From positions 18,593 to 82,592 of the forward strand of contig CAZPOP010000014.1 in the NCBI GenBank assembly GCA_964588305.1: DNA of 64,000 bases. Direction: 5' to 3'. Numbering within the stretch: position 1 is the first letter of the stretch; each line of letters begins with the position of its first letter. The position numbers and the translations under genes were made by a program. This DNA comes from SM1-73 sp964588305 (GTDB taxonomy: Bacteria; Zixibacteria; MSB-5A5; SM1-73). Positions 42,975 to 52,433 of this stretch are shown piece after piece. Below the pieces are notes generated by a model that saw nothing but the letters and a program-made list of their open reading frames with translations, did no database searches and was not told the origin of the DNA.

Positions 42975-44117
42975 ATGAGAATAGTCGTGCTGGGAGCAGG
43001 ATTGGTGGGGGGAGCTATAGCCAGGGATTTGGCATCGGACAAAGATGTGCAGGTCGCTGCCGCAGACATTGACCAGAAGGTTCTTAAGGGATTGAAGGCC
43101 GACTCCAGGATAAAGATTATAAAGGCAGATTTTGGTGACTTATCCACGGTATCGAAGTTGGTTGAAGACTATGATCTGGTGATCGGCGCGCTTCCCGGAC
43201 ATATGGGCTTTTCTGCTTTGAAAACGGTGATAGAGTCGGGCAAGAACGTAGTGGACATCTCGTTCTTTCCGGAAGACGCTTTTGAGCTGGATGAACTGGC
43301 AAGGGAGAAAGGGGTCACTGCGGTAGTCGATTGCGGGGTTGCTCCCGGCTGCAGCAACCTTATCTTGGGACACCTGACGGGCATTCTGGACGAGACGGAA
43401 AGGTTTGAATGTTACGTGGGCGGGTTGCCCCGGATCCCTGTCTGGCCTTACGAATACAAGGCTCCCTTCTCGCCGTCGGACGTGATCGAAGAATACAACC
43501 GTCCGGCACGATTGGTGGAGAACGGAGAAGTGATTGTCAGGCCTGCCCTATCGGACGTCGAGACTCTGGATTTTCCGGACGTGGGAACTCTGGAGGCGTT
43601 CAATACCGATGGTCTGAGGACGCTCATTAGAACCATGAAGATTCCTTTCATGAAGGAAAAAACCCTGAGATTCCCCGGGCATGCGGAGAGGATGAGGGTG
43701 TTGCGGGAAACAGGTTTTTTTCAAAAGGAACCCCTGTTACTGCCAGGAGGCGCTACCGTGCGACCGCTGGACGTGACCTCCAAGCTTTTGTTCCCTATGT
43801 GGCAACTGGACGAGGGAGAAGAGGATTTCACGGTGATGCGGGCGGTGGTAGAGGGGAAAAAAGACGGCAAGCGAAAACGGTTTTCGTTCGATCTCCTGGA
43901 TTACTACGAGAGGAAGACAAAGACCACCTCCATGGCCCGCACCACCGGATACACCTGCTCAACGGTTGCCCGTCTGTTAGCCGAGAGGAAATTCAGCCGC
44001 ACAGGGATCTGTCCGCCAGAGTTTATCGGTCAGGATCGTGAGTGCTACCGATTCGTTATGGAGGGTTTGAACAAAAAAGGTATCCGCTTTCGGGAGGATG
44101 TGACGGAGTTGAGCTGA
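42975..44117 (+). CDS. Saccharopine dehydrogenase / lysine 6-dehydrogenase-like NAD(P) oxidoreductase
   Basis: 380 residues. The Rossmann fold starts at MRIVVLGAGLVGGAIARDL, with acidic residue in AAADID for NAD(H). CGVAPGCSNLILGHL (residues ~117-131) is the core family motif. The C-terminal catalytic domain carries PGHAERMRVLRETGFF. The family includes saccharopine dehydrogenases and lysine dehydrogenase; the substrate cannot be decided here. agaggag is seven bases before the ATG. It lies 49 bp after ppsR and 106 bp before a CBS protein, with no lysine pathway genes near. Confidence 0.9.
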   Translation: MRIVVLGAGLVGGAIARDLASDKDVQVAAADIDQKVLKGLKADSRIKIIKADFGDLSTVSKLVEDYDLVIGALPGHMGFSALKTVIESGKNVVDISFFPEDAFELDELAREKGVTAVVDCGVAPGCSNLILGHLTGILDETERFECYVGGLPRIPVWPYEYKAPFSPSDVIEEYNRPARLVENGEVIVRPALSDVETLDFPDVGTLEAFNTDGLRTLIRTMKIPFMKEKTLRFPGHAERMRVLRETGFFQKEPLLLPGGATVRPLDVTSKLLFPMWQLDEGEEDFTVMRAVVEGKKDGKRKRFSFDLLDYYERKTKTTSMARTTGYTCSTVARLLAERKFSRTGICPPEFIGQDRECYRFVMEGLNKKGIRFREDVTELS

Positions 44118-44223
44118 GAGTTTCAACATTTTGGGGGAAGAGCCGTAAATAGACTGTGGATAACGCGGGAACACAAGCCGAGTCGGAATTCCGTCATTCA
44201 CAAGAGTACAGGAGGGAAGAATT

Positions 44224-44664
44224 ATGAAGGTAAAAGATATTTTGAAGGACAAGGGGGCTGGAGTGGCTACGATCGCAGCAGAAAAGACCATATGCGATGC
44301 GGTAAAGGTTCTGGTGGAGAAAAACATCGGTTCCCTGCTGGTGCTGGACGTCCAAGGTGGCATAGCAGGCATAATAACAGAGAGAGACATCTTGAAGCAG
44401 TGCAATCAGTGCCTCGAATCGTTCCGGGATATAAAGATTAAAGACGTTATGACAAAGAACCTGATCGCGGCATCGGTTGACGATGATTTGGATTACGTGG
44501 AGAACATCATGACCCAGAATCGGATAAGACACGTTCCCATAATCTCAAATCAGAAATTAGCCGGGATAATCTCCATAGGCGATCTGGTAAATTTGCTGCG
44601 GGGTGAGTGCAAGGTGGAGAACCGTTATCTCAAGGATTATATCTCGGGAAAATATCCCGCATGA
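44224..44664 (+). CDS. CBS-domain pair protein
   Basis: 146 residues made of two CBS motifs. CBS1 spans ~1-60 (VEKNIGSLLVLDVQGGIAGIITERDIL), CBS2 ~70-135 (IKDVMTKNLIAA, RIRHVPIISNQKLAGIISIGDLV). CBS pairs bind adenine nucleotides (AMP, ATP, SAM) and regulate partner proteins. The motif GIITERDIL and GIISIGDLV are the usual nucleotide-contact sites. aggagggaagaa gives a strong ribosome site. A stand-alone regulator; the partner is unknown. Confidence 0.92.
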   Translation: MKVKDILKDKGAGVATIAAEKTICDAVKVLVEKNIGSLLVLDVQGGIAGIITERDILKQCNQCLESFRDIKIKDVMTKNLIAASVDDDLDYVENIMTQNRIRHVPIISNQKLAGIISIGDLVNLLRGECKVENRYLKDYISGKYPA

Positions 44665-44720
44665 AGCAGGGGTGACCGAATGGCGACAGATTCTATATCC
44701 ATTCGACGGAAGGGAGCAGC

Positions 44721-45806
44721 ATGAGAAGGTCATTGTTTTATTTTATGGTTTTCATCGTTTTTGTTTCTCTGGCGCAGATTGAACCGTTGATGGCTCAGGC
44801 AACGGTTGAGACCACCCAAGTCGAAACCACCGGCGAAGCACAGGTTCAGGAGGAGTCCGGAGAGCGGGAATCTGAAGCGAAGGGAGAAGAGGAGACGGTC
44901 GCCGGCTCAAAAGAGCAAGCGGAGAGAAAGATGCCGGGAGTGCTGGATTTTCTTCTGATTCCCAAGTATTTAGCGTTTTTAATCATGATCGCAGTCGGGT
45001 TGACACTTCTGCTCGGCCGGTGGGTGAACCGTTGGACCCGAATCGCGATGATGGCTGTTGCCTTTGTATTATTTGGGCTTGACTACATTTTCCCGCTTCA
45101 CCCCAGCCCCATGTGCGGCGTGACCAAGCTGTTTATGTTCAAAATGACGGCAGGGACCTTCTTCCCGATCTTCACCGCGATACTTCTGGCCATGTTGATA
45201 CCGAGCCTGATCGGCAGAAAGCTTTTCTGTGGATGGGTCTGTCCGCTGGGAGCACTTCAGGAACTGATTAACAAGATTCCTTTCAGGCCCCGGTGGAAGC
45301 AGTTCAACTTTACCGCCTTCAACTCGATCCGGATGGCTCTTCTCTTGATGTTCGTCCTTACATTCTTTATGGCGCGTGCGCAGATCGCCCTGCTGGCGAA
45401 AAATGTAGAAGCTGACTTCACCAGCCGGATGTGGACTGCTTTTTCGGCCTATAACCTGTATGATCCGATAAACTTCTTCGAGCTGTTACATTGGAACATC
45501 AATACGCTCTTTTTCGTCATGTTCGCCGTCCTGATAATATCCAGCCTGGTTTTATATCGCCCGTTCTGTTATGCTATCTGTCCTGTGGGGGCATTGACCT
45601 GGCTTCTTGAGAGAGTTGCCCCGGGAAGAGTTCGGGTCGATCATTCCGCCTGCACCCAGTGTAAGGAGTGTGTTGAGGCCAGCCCGTGTCCGACCATCGC
45701 CAAACTGATCGACGAGAAAACACGAGTCGCGCCCGACTGCACCTCCTGCGGCGAATGCCTGAAGGCGTGTAAGCAGAATGCCATAAAGTTCAGTTTCAAG
45801 GGATGA
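44721..45806 (+). CDS. NapH/NosR-like 4Fe-4S membrane protein
   Basis: 361 residues. Signal-like N-terminus, then a Glu-rich linker (residues ~30-70), five membrane helices with CGWVCPLGA (~168-176) and CYAICPVGA (~278-286), and two C-terminal clusters CTQCKECVEASPCP and CTSCGECLKAC. The first of these has an unusual spacing before the last Cys (VEASPC). Related to NapH and the C-terminal part of NosR, which move electrons from quinol to periplasmic enzymes. It is a second copy of the theme at 29671 but without the ferredoxin extension. Good site ggaagggag upstream. Confidence 0.88.
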   Translation: MRRSLFYFMVFIVFVSLAQIEPLMAQATVETTQVETTGEAQVQEESGERESEAKGEEETVAGSKEQAERKMPGVLDFLLIPKYLAFLIMIAVGLTLLLGRWVNRWTRIAMMAVAFVLFGLDYIFPLHPSPMCGVTKLFMFKMTAGTFFPIFTAILLAMLIPSLIGRKLFCGWVCPLGALQELINKIPFRPRWKQFNFTAFNSIRMALLLMFVLTFFMARAQIALLAKNVEADFTSRMWTAFSAYNLYDPINFFELLHWNINTLFFVMFAVLIISSLVLYRPFCYAICPVGALTWLLERVAPGRVRVDHSACTQCKECVEASPCPTIAKLIDEKTRVAPDCTSCGECLKACKQNAIKFSFKG

Positions 45807-45932
45807 GCGCTTAGTTCAGGAACCCACTGAACGTCGTCAGCAACATAGGTGAAGTTCCCAAAAGAATATCCTAGAGCCCGAAATCGAACATAAATCCTGT
45901 CACGTTTTTCTATGCCCTTTGATGATATAGAG

Positions 45933-45962
45933 TTGACAGGCCAAGCACTTAGTGACTATAAG
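45933..45962 (+). promoter_or_regulatory. Promoter for the SRPBCC protein
   Basis: TTGACA (45933-45938), 18-bp spacer, TATAAG (45957-45962). Predicted start ~45969, with aggagcagaggag as ribosome site ahead of the ATG at 45986. Confidence 0.75.
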
Positions 45963-45985
45963 CTTTGAAGTAGGAGCAGAGGAGA

Positions 45986-46498
45986 ATGAAAGAACCCGAG
46001 GATCAATCTGCTTATCGGTACGTGAAGGATCCGTCGAACAAAACTCTCCGTAAGGAGATGGTCGTTCCTGCTACACTTGGCGAAGTGTGGAAAGCCTGGA
46101 CGACCACGGACGGCGTAAAGACCTTTTTCTCCAGCGAAGCAAAGGTCGAGCTCTTTTTAGGAGGCCCATATGAGATTTACTTCGATCTTGACGCACCTTA
46201 CGGTTCGCGCGGCTCGGAGGACTGCAAGGTCTTGAGTTATCTTCCCATGGAAATGCTGTCGTTCGAATGGAACGCACCGCCGGAGTTTGGAGAGCTGCGC
46301 GGGAAGCACACCATAGTGGTTTTGCAGTTTGACGAGATCGGGCCGGGTCAGGTGAAGGTTAAGTTGTCGCAGTTGGGTTGGGGCAAGGGAGAAGAATGGA
46401 ATAAGCTGTACGAATATTTTGACAAAGCCTGGTCGTCGGTGCTGGGCAATCTCAAGAAACGTTTTGCTGCGGGGCCTATTGACTGGTCGTCCGGATAA
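45986..46498 (+). CDS. SRPBCC/AHSA1-domain protein
   Basis: 170 residues. The N-terminal half shows ATLGEVWKAWTTTDGVKTFFS, typical of AHSA1-like SRPBCC domains (Bet v1 fold), and LGGPYEIYFDLDAPYGSRG, then the VLSYLPMEMLSFEWNAP strand pair. These proteins form a hydrophobic pocket for lipids or small ligands; many are of unknown role or toxin-antitoxin/stress linked. It ends with FAAGPIDWSSG. Its own strong promoter makes it a single-gene unit. Confidence 0.85.
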   Translation: MKEPEDQSAYRYVKDPSNKTLRKEMVVPATLGEVWKAWTTTDGVKTFFSSEAKVELFLGGPYEIYFDLDAPYGSRGSEDCKVLSYLPMEMLSFEWNAPPEFGELRGKHTIVVLQFDEIGPGQVKVKLSQLGWGKGEEWNKLYEYFDKAWSSVLGNLKKRFAAGPIDWSSG

Positions 46499-46892
46499 TC
46501 AACTGCTCCTCTCGATCCGTGAATGCCGGTTACTATCCTGGGTCTTTCTTGATGGGGTGGGGACGACGGGACGCGCTGATGGCGGTCGAACGCAGGGAGA
46601 CTGGCTGATGCGGACCTGTCCTGAGCAGAATATGGTGAGACGAGAGAGTCAACATTAATCTTCTTAAATCCCTCCTTTTATCTTTTTATCAGAAAATTCT
46701 TGCGCGTCCTGGAGCTTTTCAGTAGAATGTTGGGCGAAGTTTCAGGCTAAATCATAGGCAAAAATGGGAGCCGCCGGTGGGGTTACGATCGTGTCGAAAG
46801 TGGGACTCGCTTCCTAAAACAGAAGTGACTTGAGGCAAACTCTCGCCGGACCCGCAAGGGCCTAGTTTAGGACGCACTGAGGGGAGGCTTTG
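46499..46892. other. Intergenic region before the outer-membrane barrel gene
   Basis: About 390 bp; no supported gene. The stretch 46760-46870 is GC-rich with small complementary segments (gccgccgg / ccggac-like) and might be structured RNA. I compared it by eye with the c-di-GMP riboswitch core and saw no match. ggggagg (46881-46887) is the ribosome site of the next gene. Confidence 0.35.
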
Positions 46893-48551
46893 ATGCTTTG
46901 GAAAATAGCTTCTTTTGCTTTTCCGCTGATTTTCCTCACCTCCATTTTGACTTTTTCTCTGCACGCGCAAGAGATCTCTTCAGACATATATGAAACCGAG
47001 GAGGACTTGCGGGAAGGCCTGGAATCAGGTGCTTTGACTTTGGATCAGTATTTGGAGCTCCTGGATTTGATTCAAGGCAAAGTCGGACCCACCTCTGAAG
47101 AGGTCGACAAACTCTTCTTCGTTCCGGGAGTCTCCACAGGGGACGTTTCTCAAATAGAGACTAAAGAGGAAAAGGACGTTCTGTTGAACCAGAGAACGGA
47201 TTCCTTCTTGGGTGAAAGCCAAGATCGAGGATTTGGCCTTTCGGGAAAGCTGGTTTGGAGATTCTATGAGGAGCTTCAGGGCTCGGAGGAAACGGACAGC
47301 TACCTGAGATTGGAGATTGCTGACAAAGGCAATTTCGTCTGGCGGATGGATGCGGACAAGGAGACGGATCAGGATTTGCGAATAAGAAAAAGGTCCCTAA
47401 CGTTTTTTCATCCCAGGTACTCAACCGAGGTGACAGTGGGCAATTTCGACAAGAGAATCGGGTTGGGCTTGAATGTCGGTTATCATCCCCGCTTTGGATA
47501 CAGCAGTTCAACTGATTTGAAATCAAAAGACTCGTTTCTCTATCCCACGCTGGGCAGATACAACGGGATTTACGCGGAATCCCAAATCGACTTCCTCTCT
47601 TTTGTGGCCTTCTACTCGAAGAATAAGCAGGAAAAGATAGAAGACCAGATCACAGCTTTCGATCTGAGTTTTGTTACGAGCCGGGTCAAGGCAGGTGTCT
47701 GTTTCTCGGAAGGGGAACTTAAAAACATCGAAAACAAGGGCTCCTTTAAGGATGACTGCAGAAGCCTGCATTTTGACTGGAGATTGAAGTCGATTAAGTT
47801 GTCTGGCGAGTATGCTCTGCTTTCTGACAAAAAGAGTGGGCGGGCTTTGGATTTTCATTCGTGGCGCAAACCTTACCGGGTTGAGTTTTCATGGTGGAGC
47901 TATGATGATGGCTTTGTTCATCCCTTCGGGGGAGGTTTGTCCAATCCGGATTATGAGACCAGATATCTGGAGGAGATAGATTACGATTATCGGTCGAGGC
48001 AAGCGGGCGAAAGAGGCATATTTTTTAAATCGCGATATGAAGTTTTCGACAGGCTGAATTTGAATTGCTCTTATACCCTTTGGAGAGAGACAAAGGATTT
48101 GCCAAACAAGATGAAATTCAAAGTGGGGTTTGGGTATGATGTATCCAGAAGCATTTCTGTTTTGCTTTCTCAACTCTGGACAGATTATGATCTGGAGATA
48201 ACAGGGATTGACCGGAAGGTTTCCTCCGTGAACCTGTTTTGGTCGACCGGGAAGAATCTTGATTTGCGATTGATTGCGAACTACAAAACCTCGGACACAA
48301 AGAACTATGGAGATTTTCAATTGAAGGCAAGGACTCAGATGATTGCTCCTCTGGACCTTACCTTGTGGCTGAAGTACAATGACTCCGATTTCTCCAAATC
48401 TTCAGATGGTTATTTCAGTTTTCACGTTCAGGAGAGATTGAGATTTTTCGAAAACTATTTTGTTTCGGCAGAATACGTGAGTAACTTGTATCAGGATAAA
48501 AACAAAACTGACACAAGGGCGGTAAGAATCAGAATGGAAGTCATATGGTGA
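46893..48551 (+). CDS. Outer-membrane beta-barrel protein
   Basis: 552 residues. Signal peptide to ~residue 25 (FSLHAQEI). Residues ~25-80 have a short helical segment (TEEDLREGLESGALTLDQYLELLDLI) that looks like a periplasmic adapter, then the rest consists of alternating amphipathic strands with many aromatic residues, ending RMEVIW, consistent with an outer-membrane barrel closed by a terminal aromatic. Some blocks (KRIGLGLNVGYHPRFGYSS) look like transporter or helix-hairpin-type barrels but no family is certain. The ATG at 46893 is favoured by ggggagg five bases ahead. Confidence 0.7.
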   Translation: MLWKIASFAFPLIFLTSILTFSLHAQEISSDIYETEEDLREGLESGALTLDQYLELLDLIQGKVGPTSEEVDKLFFVPGVSTGDVSQIETKEEKDVLLNQRTDSFLGESQDRGFGLSGKLVWRFYEELQGSEETDSYLRLEIADKGNFVWRMDADKETDQDLRIRKRSLTFFHPRYSTEVTVGNFDKRIGLGLNVGYHPRFGYSSSTDLKSKDSFLYPTLGRYNGIYAESQIDFLSFVAFYSKNKQEKIEDQITAFDLSFVTSRVKAGVCFSEGELKNIENKGSFKDDCRSLHFDWRLKSIKLSGEYALLSDKKSGRALDFHSWRKPYRVEFSWWSYDDGFVHPFGGGLSNPDYETRYLEEIDYDYRSRQAGERGIFFKSRYEVFDRLNLNCSYTLWRETKDLPNKMKFKVGFGYDVSRSISVLLSQLWTDYDLEITGIDRKVSSVNLFWSTGKNLDLRLIANYKTSDTKNYGDFQLKARTQMIAPLDLTLWLKYNDSDFSKSSDGYFSFHVQERLRFFENYFVSAEYVSNLYQDKNKTDTRAVRIRMEVIW

Positions 48552-48570
48552 AGAGAGGTAAGGCGAGATC

Positions 48571-48593
48571 GAACAGGGGGTGCACTCCTGTCC
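48571..48593. repeat. Palindrome, family B
   Basis: gaacaggggg-tgca-ctcctgtcc, a near-perfect hairpin between convergent genes; related to copies at 4856 and 51321. Confidence 0.5.
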
Positions 48594-48645
48594 TTAGGAA
48601 GGCTGAAGCCGCAGCCTCCCTCTTAACGACAGTGGGCTAGTCGCG

Positions 48646-49206
48646 TTACATCGTCGAAACGATAAACCGCGTTAATGTGGTATCGTCTTTTGCGCTTTGC
48701 CCGATCTTCTGGTGGGCAAGGATGTCAAGGTTGTCAACCACGGACATCTGGGTTGGTGCCGGCATTTCCATCCGAACGAGGCTTCGCGGTTCCGGAGGTC
48801 TCTGGTCAGGCGAAAAAGATATTTGCTTTGTTGCAAGAAATATCAGTGCGATTAAAGCCAAACCAGACAAAGTCTGATACACCGGTACACGATATTGGAA
48901 AACACTTTTGACATATTGCCAGGTGCTTCTCAGAATTCCCGTTTCTTGAGGCTGTGAGGTTTTCATCCGCTGAATGATGTTTTCACGAATGGCAGGGTCT
49001 GGAACCAGCTTTTCTCCCCTTCCGATTTGCATTGAGTCTTTCAGGCTCAGCAGAGTATTCTGATAGCTTCGGCAATGGCCGCAGGATTTCAAATGCTCTT
49101 CTACGAGTCGATCCTCATCGCGGGTTAATTCATCAGAAATCTTGTTGACCAGCAAGCGCTGGATATCATCACAATTCACTTTGGGATTCTCATTTGGATT
49201 TTTCAT
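48646..49206 (-). CDS. Anti-sigma factor with zinc-finger (ZAS-type) domain
   Basis: 186 residues. The N-terminal cytoplasmic domain has H-x3-C-x2-C in EEHLKSCGHCRSY (residues ~37-49), the zinc-binding anti-sigma signature. One membrane helix (TLSGLALIALIFLATK, ~114-129) links to a short periplasmic tail. It starts inside the end of the sigma gene (17-bp overlap), a usual arrangement in which the membrane anti-sigma inhibits its partner until an envelope signal arrives. The periplasmic part is short and has no known sensor domain. Confidence 0.85.
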   Translation of the reverse strand: MKNPNENPKVNCDDIQRLLVNKISDELTRDEDRLVEEHLKSCGHCRSYQNTLLSLKDSMQIGRGEKLVPDPAIRENIIQRMKTSQPQETGILRSTWQYVKSVFQYRVPVYQTLSGLALIALIFLATKQISFSPDQRPPEPRSLVRMEMPAPTQMSVVDNLDILAHQKIGQSAKDDTTLTRFIVSTM

Positions 49207-49813
49207 TTTCAGGTACCTCGGCTTTGTAGGGATTAAATGCTTCCAATTTAGCTGCCAGCTTTTGAGTGGTATAAAAAAGTCTTGATTTGACGGTTCCTTC
49301 CGAACACCCTAAAATTTCACCAATTTCCCTGATGGAGAGATTCTGCTGATGCCTAAGCAAAAAAGCAGTCCGGTGACCATCATCAAGTTTGTCCAATTCG
49401 GTTAGCAACGCTCTTTCGAATGTCTTATGGTCTACGTTTTTCTCCGACGGGTGCAATTCGCTCTCGCAGTCCTGCAATACCTCATCCATGTCAGGAGTAT
49501 TCTCAACTATCTCTCTTACCTGTAGGCGGCGGTATTCATTCTTACACATGTTATAAGCCACGGTAAATATCCAGGTGGAAAAGCTTCTATCGGTATGAAA
49601 CAATCCGGGCTTCTCCACGATTTTCAAAAAGATCTCCTGCAAAAAGTCCTGCGCTTTGCCCTCGTCCCCTCCCAACTCCCGAAAAAAGTAAAACAACAAG
49701 CGCTTACTGTAGCGCTGATAAAGCTCATTAAAGGCAGACGTATCCCCTCTCTGGATATATCCCATCAGCTTTTCATCGCTGTATTTTGCGTAGCTGTTTT
49801 TGAAAATCGCCAT
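49190..49813 (-). CDS. ECF-type RNA polymerase sigma factor
   Basis: 207 residues from ATG at 49813. Sigma-2 region: QDFLQEIFLKI and STWIFTVAYNMCKNEYRR (residues ~57-95); sigma-4 region: FLLRHQQNLSIREIGEILGCSEGTVKSRLF (split here; ~150-180). No sigma-3, as expected for the ECF group. It is followed by its overlapping anti-sigma factor. The gene at 49893 lies 79 bp upstream on the same strand. Its regulon cannot be seen; no obvious ECF-type GGAAC promoter lies in the 79-bp gap. Confidence 0.93.
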   Translation of the reverse strand: MAIFKNSYAKYSDEKLMGYIQRGDTSAFNELYQRYSKRLLFYFFRELGGDEGKAQDFLQEIFLKIVEKPGLFHTDRSFSTWIFTVAYNMCKNEYRRLQVREIVENTPDMDEVLQDCESELHPSEKNVDHKTFERALLTELDKLDDGHRTAFLLRHQQNLSIREIGEILGCSEGTVKSRLFYTTQKLAAKLEAFNPYKAEVPENEKSK

Positions 49814-49892
49814 CAAAGGGTCGCGTTATGTTTAAAGAGCACTTAGCTCTTCAATATTCAGCGCAAACGACCTACCGTAAGTGATACGGAAG

Positions 49893-51074
49893 CTAAAGAC
49901 CTTTCTTTTCAATCTCTTCCACCAATTCCTTTTTACCGCTCTTACGAGCAACATGGAGCGCAAAGTCCTTCCAATCTTGTGCCTTCCTATCCTCGCCACC
50001 AGCCTTGTAGTGCTCTGCCAACATGATCATAGGTGCCACATAATTCGTGTTCATATGGGCGATTATGTCGGTGGCAAGATAGCTGTCAGCATACCAGTCG
50101 TGTTTTAAATAATCCAGTCTGAGATTATTTTCAAGATTTTTCTTGAGCAGTGCCAGGTTATCGATTCGTTTTGGACTGTATTGATATGCCAGACCTACGA
50201 TATATAGGTCATCAGTCAGAGATTTGGTGTAATTCTCATAGACCGTCAAGGCGAAGTAGACCGGGATATCCGGATATTGCTCATTCAGGGTCTTACATAG
50301 TTCCGGTATGAAGTTTTCATCGGTCAGGCCAGGCAGTTTGTCAACATCGATCTTGATATTTCTCTCCCGTAATTTCCCTTCCAGATAGGATTTTTTGGTA
50401 TGGGTGGTAATGGACAGATTCAAAACCAGGACGTCCTCTCGTACCCCAAGAGCCTTCTGAAGCATCCAGGGAGGATAGGTATCGTTGTCGCCGTTGGTAA
50501 ACAGGATGGCATTCTTTTCGGTGGACATTAGTACATTGTAATTATAGTTGATCAAACCCGGGGCGATGTCCTTGCTTTCGTATAATTTCTTGCAGAACTC
50601 TTTCATCTTCTTTTCCGGGCCATTGAACTCATAATATGAGATGAAGGGATAGTAGGTGTCGGGCTGTTCGGGTCGAAGCTGGTAGGCTTTTTCAATAAGA
50701 GAGATGTCCTTTATACTGTAACAGTTCCAGAATTTGAGAAGGTAGCATTCATAAGTCTCGGGAATGGCCTTTTCCATATCCTCGATGATCTTCTTCAACC
50801 GCGCCTGCTTTTCCTCGGTGTCGATGGTTTCTGTGTAACGGGCATATCGATTGGCATTGTAATAGTTGTACCAGGCCTCCGGGTTCTTGGGATTCTTTTC
50901 TATCTCCTTTTTCCAAAGCTCGGCCTGCTCGACATACCATTCATTTGGCTTTTGCACATAGACGATGCGATATACTTTTTCCGGTTTGGAGGCACCAGAC
51001 TCCCCGATGAGTGCATGGTCAACAAACAGGAACAGAAGTACAAACGCCCACAAAAGATAGTGGAATCGCTTCAT
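49893..51074 (-). CDS. Exported TPR-like protein related to the C-terminal part of DUF2723 proteins
   Basis: 393 residues from ATG 51074, which has aaggagg nine bases upstream; a longer frame exists but lacks a site. Signal peptide with hydrophobic core (residues ~7-22). Residues ~30-190 are helical with TPR-like spacing. Residues ~195-260 include AILFTNGDNDTYPPWMLQKALG, a motif (NGDNDT-P-W-LQ) known from the soluble tails of DUF2723 membrane glycosyltransferase-like proteins; here it stands alone without the membrane part. It may act on, or bind, a glycan. Probably co-transcribed with the ECF sigma factor downstream. Confidence 0.7.
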   Translation of the reverse strand: MKRFHYLLWAFVLLFLFVDHALIGESGASKPEKVYRIVYVQKPNEWYVEQAELWKKEIEKNPKNPEAWYNYYNANRYARYTETIDTEEKQARLKKIIEDMEKAIPETYECYLLKFWNCYSIKDISLIEKAYQLRPEQPDTYYPFISYYEFNGPEKKMKEFCKKLYESKDIAPGLINYNYNVLMSTEKNAILFTNGDNDTYPPWMLQKALGVREDVLVLNLSITTHTKKSYLEGKLRERNIKIDVDKLPGLTDENFIPELCKTLNEQYPDIPVYFALTVYENYTKSLTDDLYIVGLAYQYSPKRIDNLALLKKNLENNLRLDYLKHDWYADSYLATDIIAHMNTNYVAPMIMLAEHYKAGGEDRKAQDWKDFALHVARKSGKKELVEEIEKKGL

Positions 51075-51499
51075 GATTTCAATCCTCCTTCTTAATGTAT
51101 TTGCATCTGCGGAACTCATCAAAGGTTTTTGCGTCTTGACGGCGATTCATTTCACTTTGTAATACACGCCACATCAAAAAGGGTTCAAGGGTTTTTTGGC
51201 AAATGTGAATGTGGAGCAGAAATGGGTTCTTCTGGTGAGATGCTTATTCTGATTGTTTTGGGGTCAGGGTTCAAGGGACAACTGGTTAGAATAGGAATTG
51301 GACTAATGGACGAAAGAAGGACGGGGGTGCAACCCCCGCCCTAACGGGAGACAGGGAGACCTTCGATCCTGGTTCATCGCAGATTCGGGGTTGACTATCG
51401 TAACTTCCTTTGCTAACTTAGCGTACAAATTTGTGTCTGGCGGAGCTTGGAGAATGGAGAAGAAGGCAGCAAAACAACCCCTTGGAAACAGGAGAAGGT
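51075..51499. other. Intergenic region between divergent genes
   Basis: 425 bp. It has a family B palindrome acgggggtgcaacccccgcc (51321-51340) and a weak promoter-like pair TTGACT (51391-51396) and TAACTT (51414-51419), spacer 17, for the gene at 51500. No gene seen. Confidence 0.4.
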
Positions 51500-51874
51500 A
51501 TGAAACCCGATAGTCTGATCACTCTGATTCTGGGCATAGTTTTGACCGTCTTTGGATTATTCCTGCTTATCGCTCATCCTGGCGCTGTTGGTGCAATTCC
51601 CCTGCTCATCGGTGGTTCGCTGGTTTATTTGGGCTGGTGGGGTGGACGCACGGCACTTCTGGTTTTCGGTCATACCTGCGTTGTGGTCGGATGTGCCTTG
51701 ATTACCTGGGGTATCTACCTTTTGCCCTATTCTCAGCCCACCTTCGCGCATATTGTTGGGCGTCCCCTTTTCTGGGGTCTGTTCTCATTGTTCGGTGGTA
51801 TCTGCTCCATCTATCACGGGTTCTGCAGGTGCATTCGCAAGCAAGAGAGGGCTGCGGGGACCAAGGACGTATGA
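51500..51874 (+). CDS. Small four-helix membrane protein
   Basis: 124 residues. ATG with ggagaagg ahead. Four hydrophobic segments (residues ~5-25, ~30-48, ~50-72, ~85-107) and a Cys/Arg-rich cytoplasmic tail (FCRCIRKQE). Gly-rich helices (GIVLTVFGLFLLI) resemble small conserved membrane proteins of unknown function. The next gene, a cupin, starts 61 bp later, perhaps in one transcript. No enzyme motif. Confidence 0.6.
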   Translation: MKPDSLITLILGIVLTVFGLFLLIAHPGAVGAIPLLIGGSLVYLGWWGGRTALLVFGHTCVVVGCALITWGIYLLPYSQPTFAHIVGRPLFWGLFSLFGGICSIYHGFCRCIRKQERAAGTKDV

Positions 51875-51935
51875 CTGCGTAACTGCGGTTGGTATTTGGG
51901 GGAATCGGCGGAGTCTCACCTTCAGGAGAAAGAGC

Positions 51936-52298
51936 ATGTTCATAAGAGATTTGAAGAAATGTAAAGAGATAATCGCAGGCGACAATTCGATCTTGAGCGA
52001 ATTGTTGAATCCTCTGAAGGATAGAGTTGCTGCAAGATACAGCCTTGCTCACGCAAAGATCAAGCCCGGTGAGACAACCTACGCACATAGGTTGAAGAGC
52101 TCGGAAGTCTACTATATACTGGACGGCGAAGGAGAGATGTACATTGATGACGAGAAAGAAAAGGTTTTTGCCGGGCAAGTAATCTACATTCCTCCGAATT
52201 CGGTCCAGAGAATAAGAAACACCGGCGCCAGTGATTTGAACTTCTTGTGTATTGTGAACCCGGCCTGGAGAGCCGAAGACGAAGAACTGGTTGAATGA
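51936..52298 (+). CDS. Cupin-domain protein
   Basis: 120 residues. A single cupin barrel: motif 1-like AHRLKSSEVYYILDGEGEMYID (starts residue ~49) and motif 2 GQVIYIPPNSVQRIRN (~81). The His and Glu of motif 1 are present (H50, E55-like), while the motif 2 His is replaced by Gln/Arg, so metal binding may be changed. caggagaaagagc supports the ATG at 51936; the frame is open further upstream but over an intergenic part. Function could be sugar-phosphate isomerase-like or a binding role. Confidence 0.85.
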   Translation: MFIRDLKKCKEIIAGDNSILSELLNPLKDRVAARYSLAHAKIKPGETTYAHRLKSSEVYYILDGEGEMYIDDEKEKVFAGQVIYIPPNSVQRIRNTGASDLNFLCIVNPAWRAEDEELVE

Positions 52299-52433
52299 TT
52301 GACAGGTGTGTCATGGTACACCGAATCCTGTATTTCGCGCGTCTTGCCTGGGATTTGTATTACTCAGAACCTCCCTCAAGGGGAATTACCCAAAGACGAG
52401 AGAATAAGCCGACATTTTAGGATCAACTAAAAG

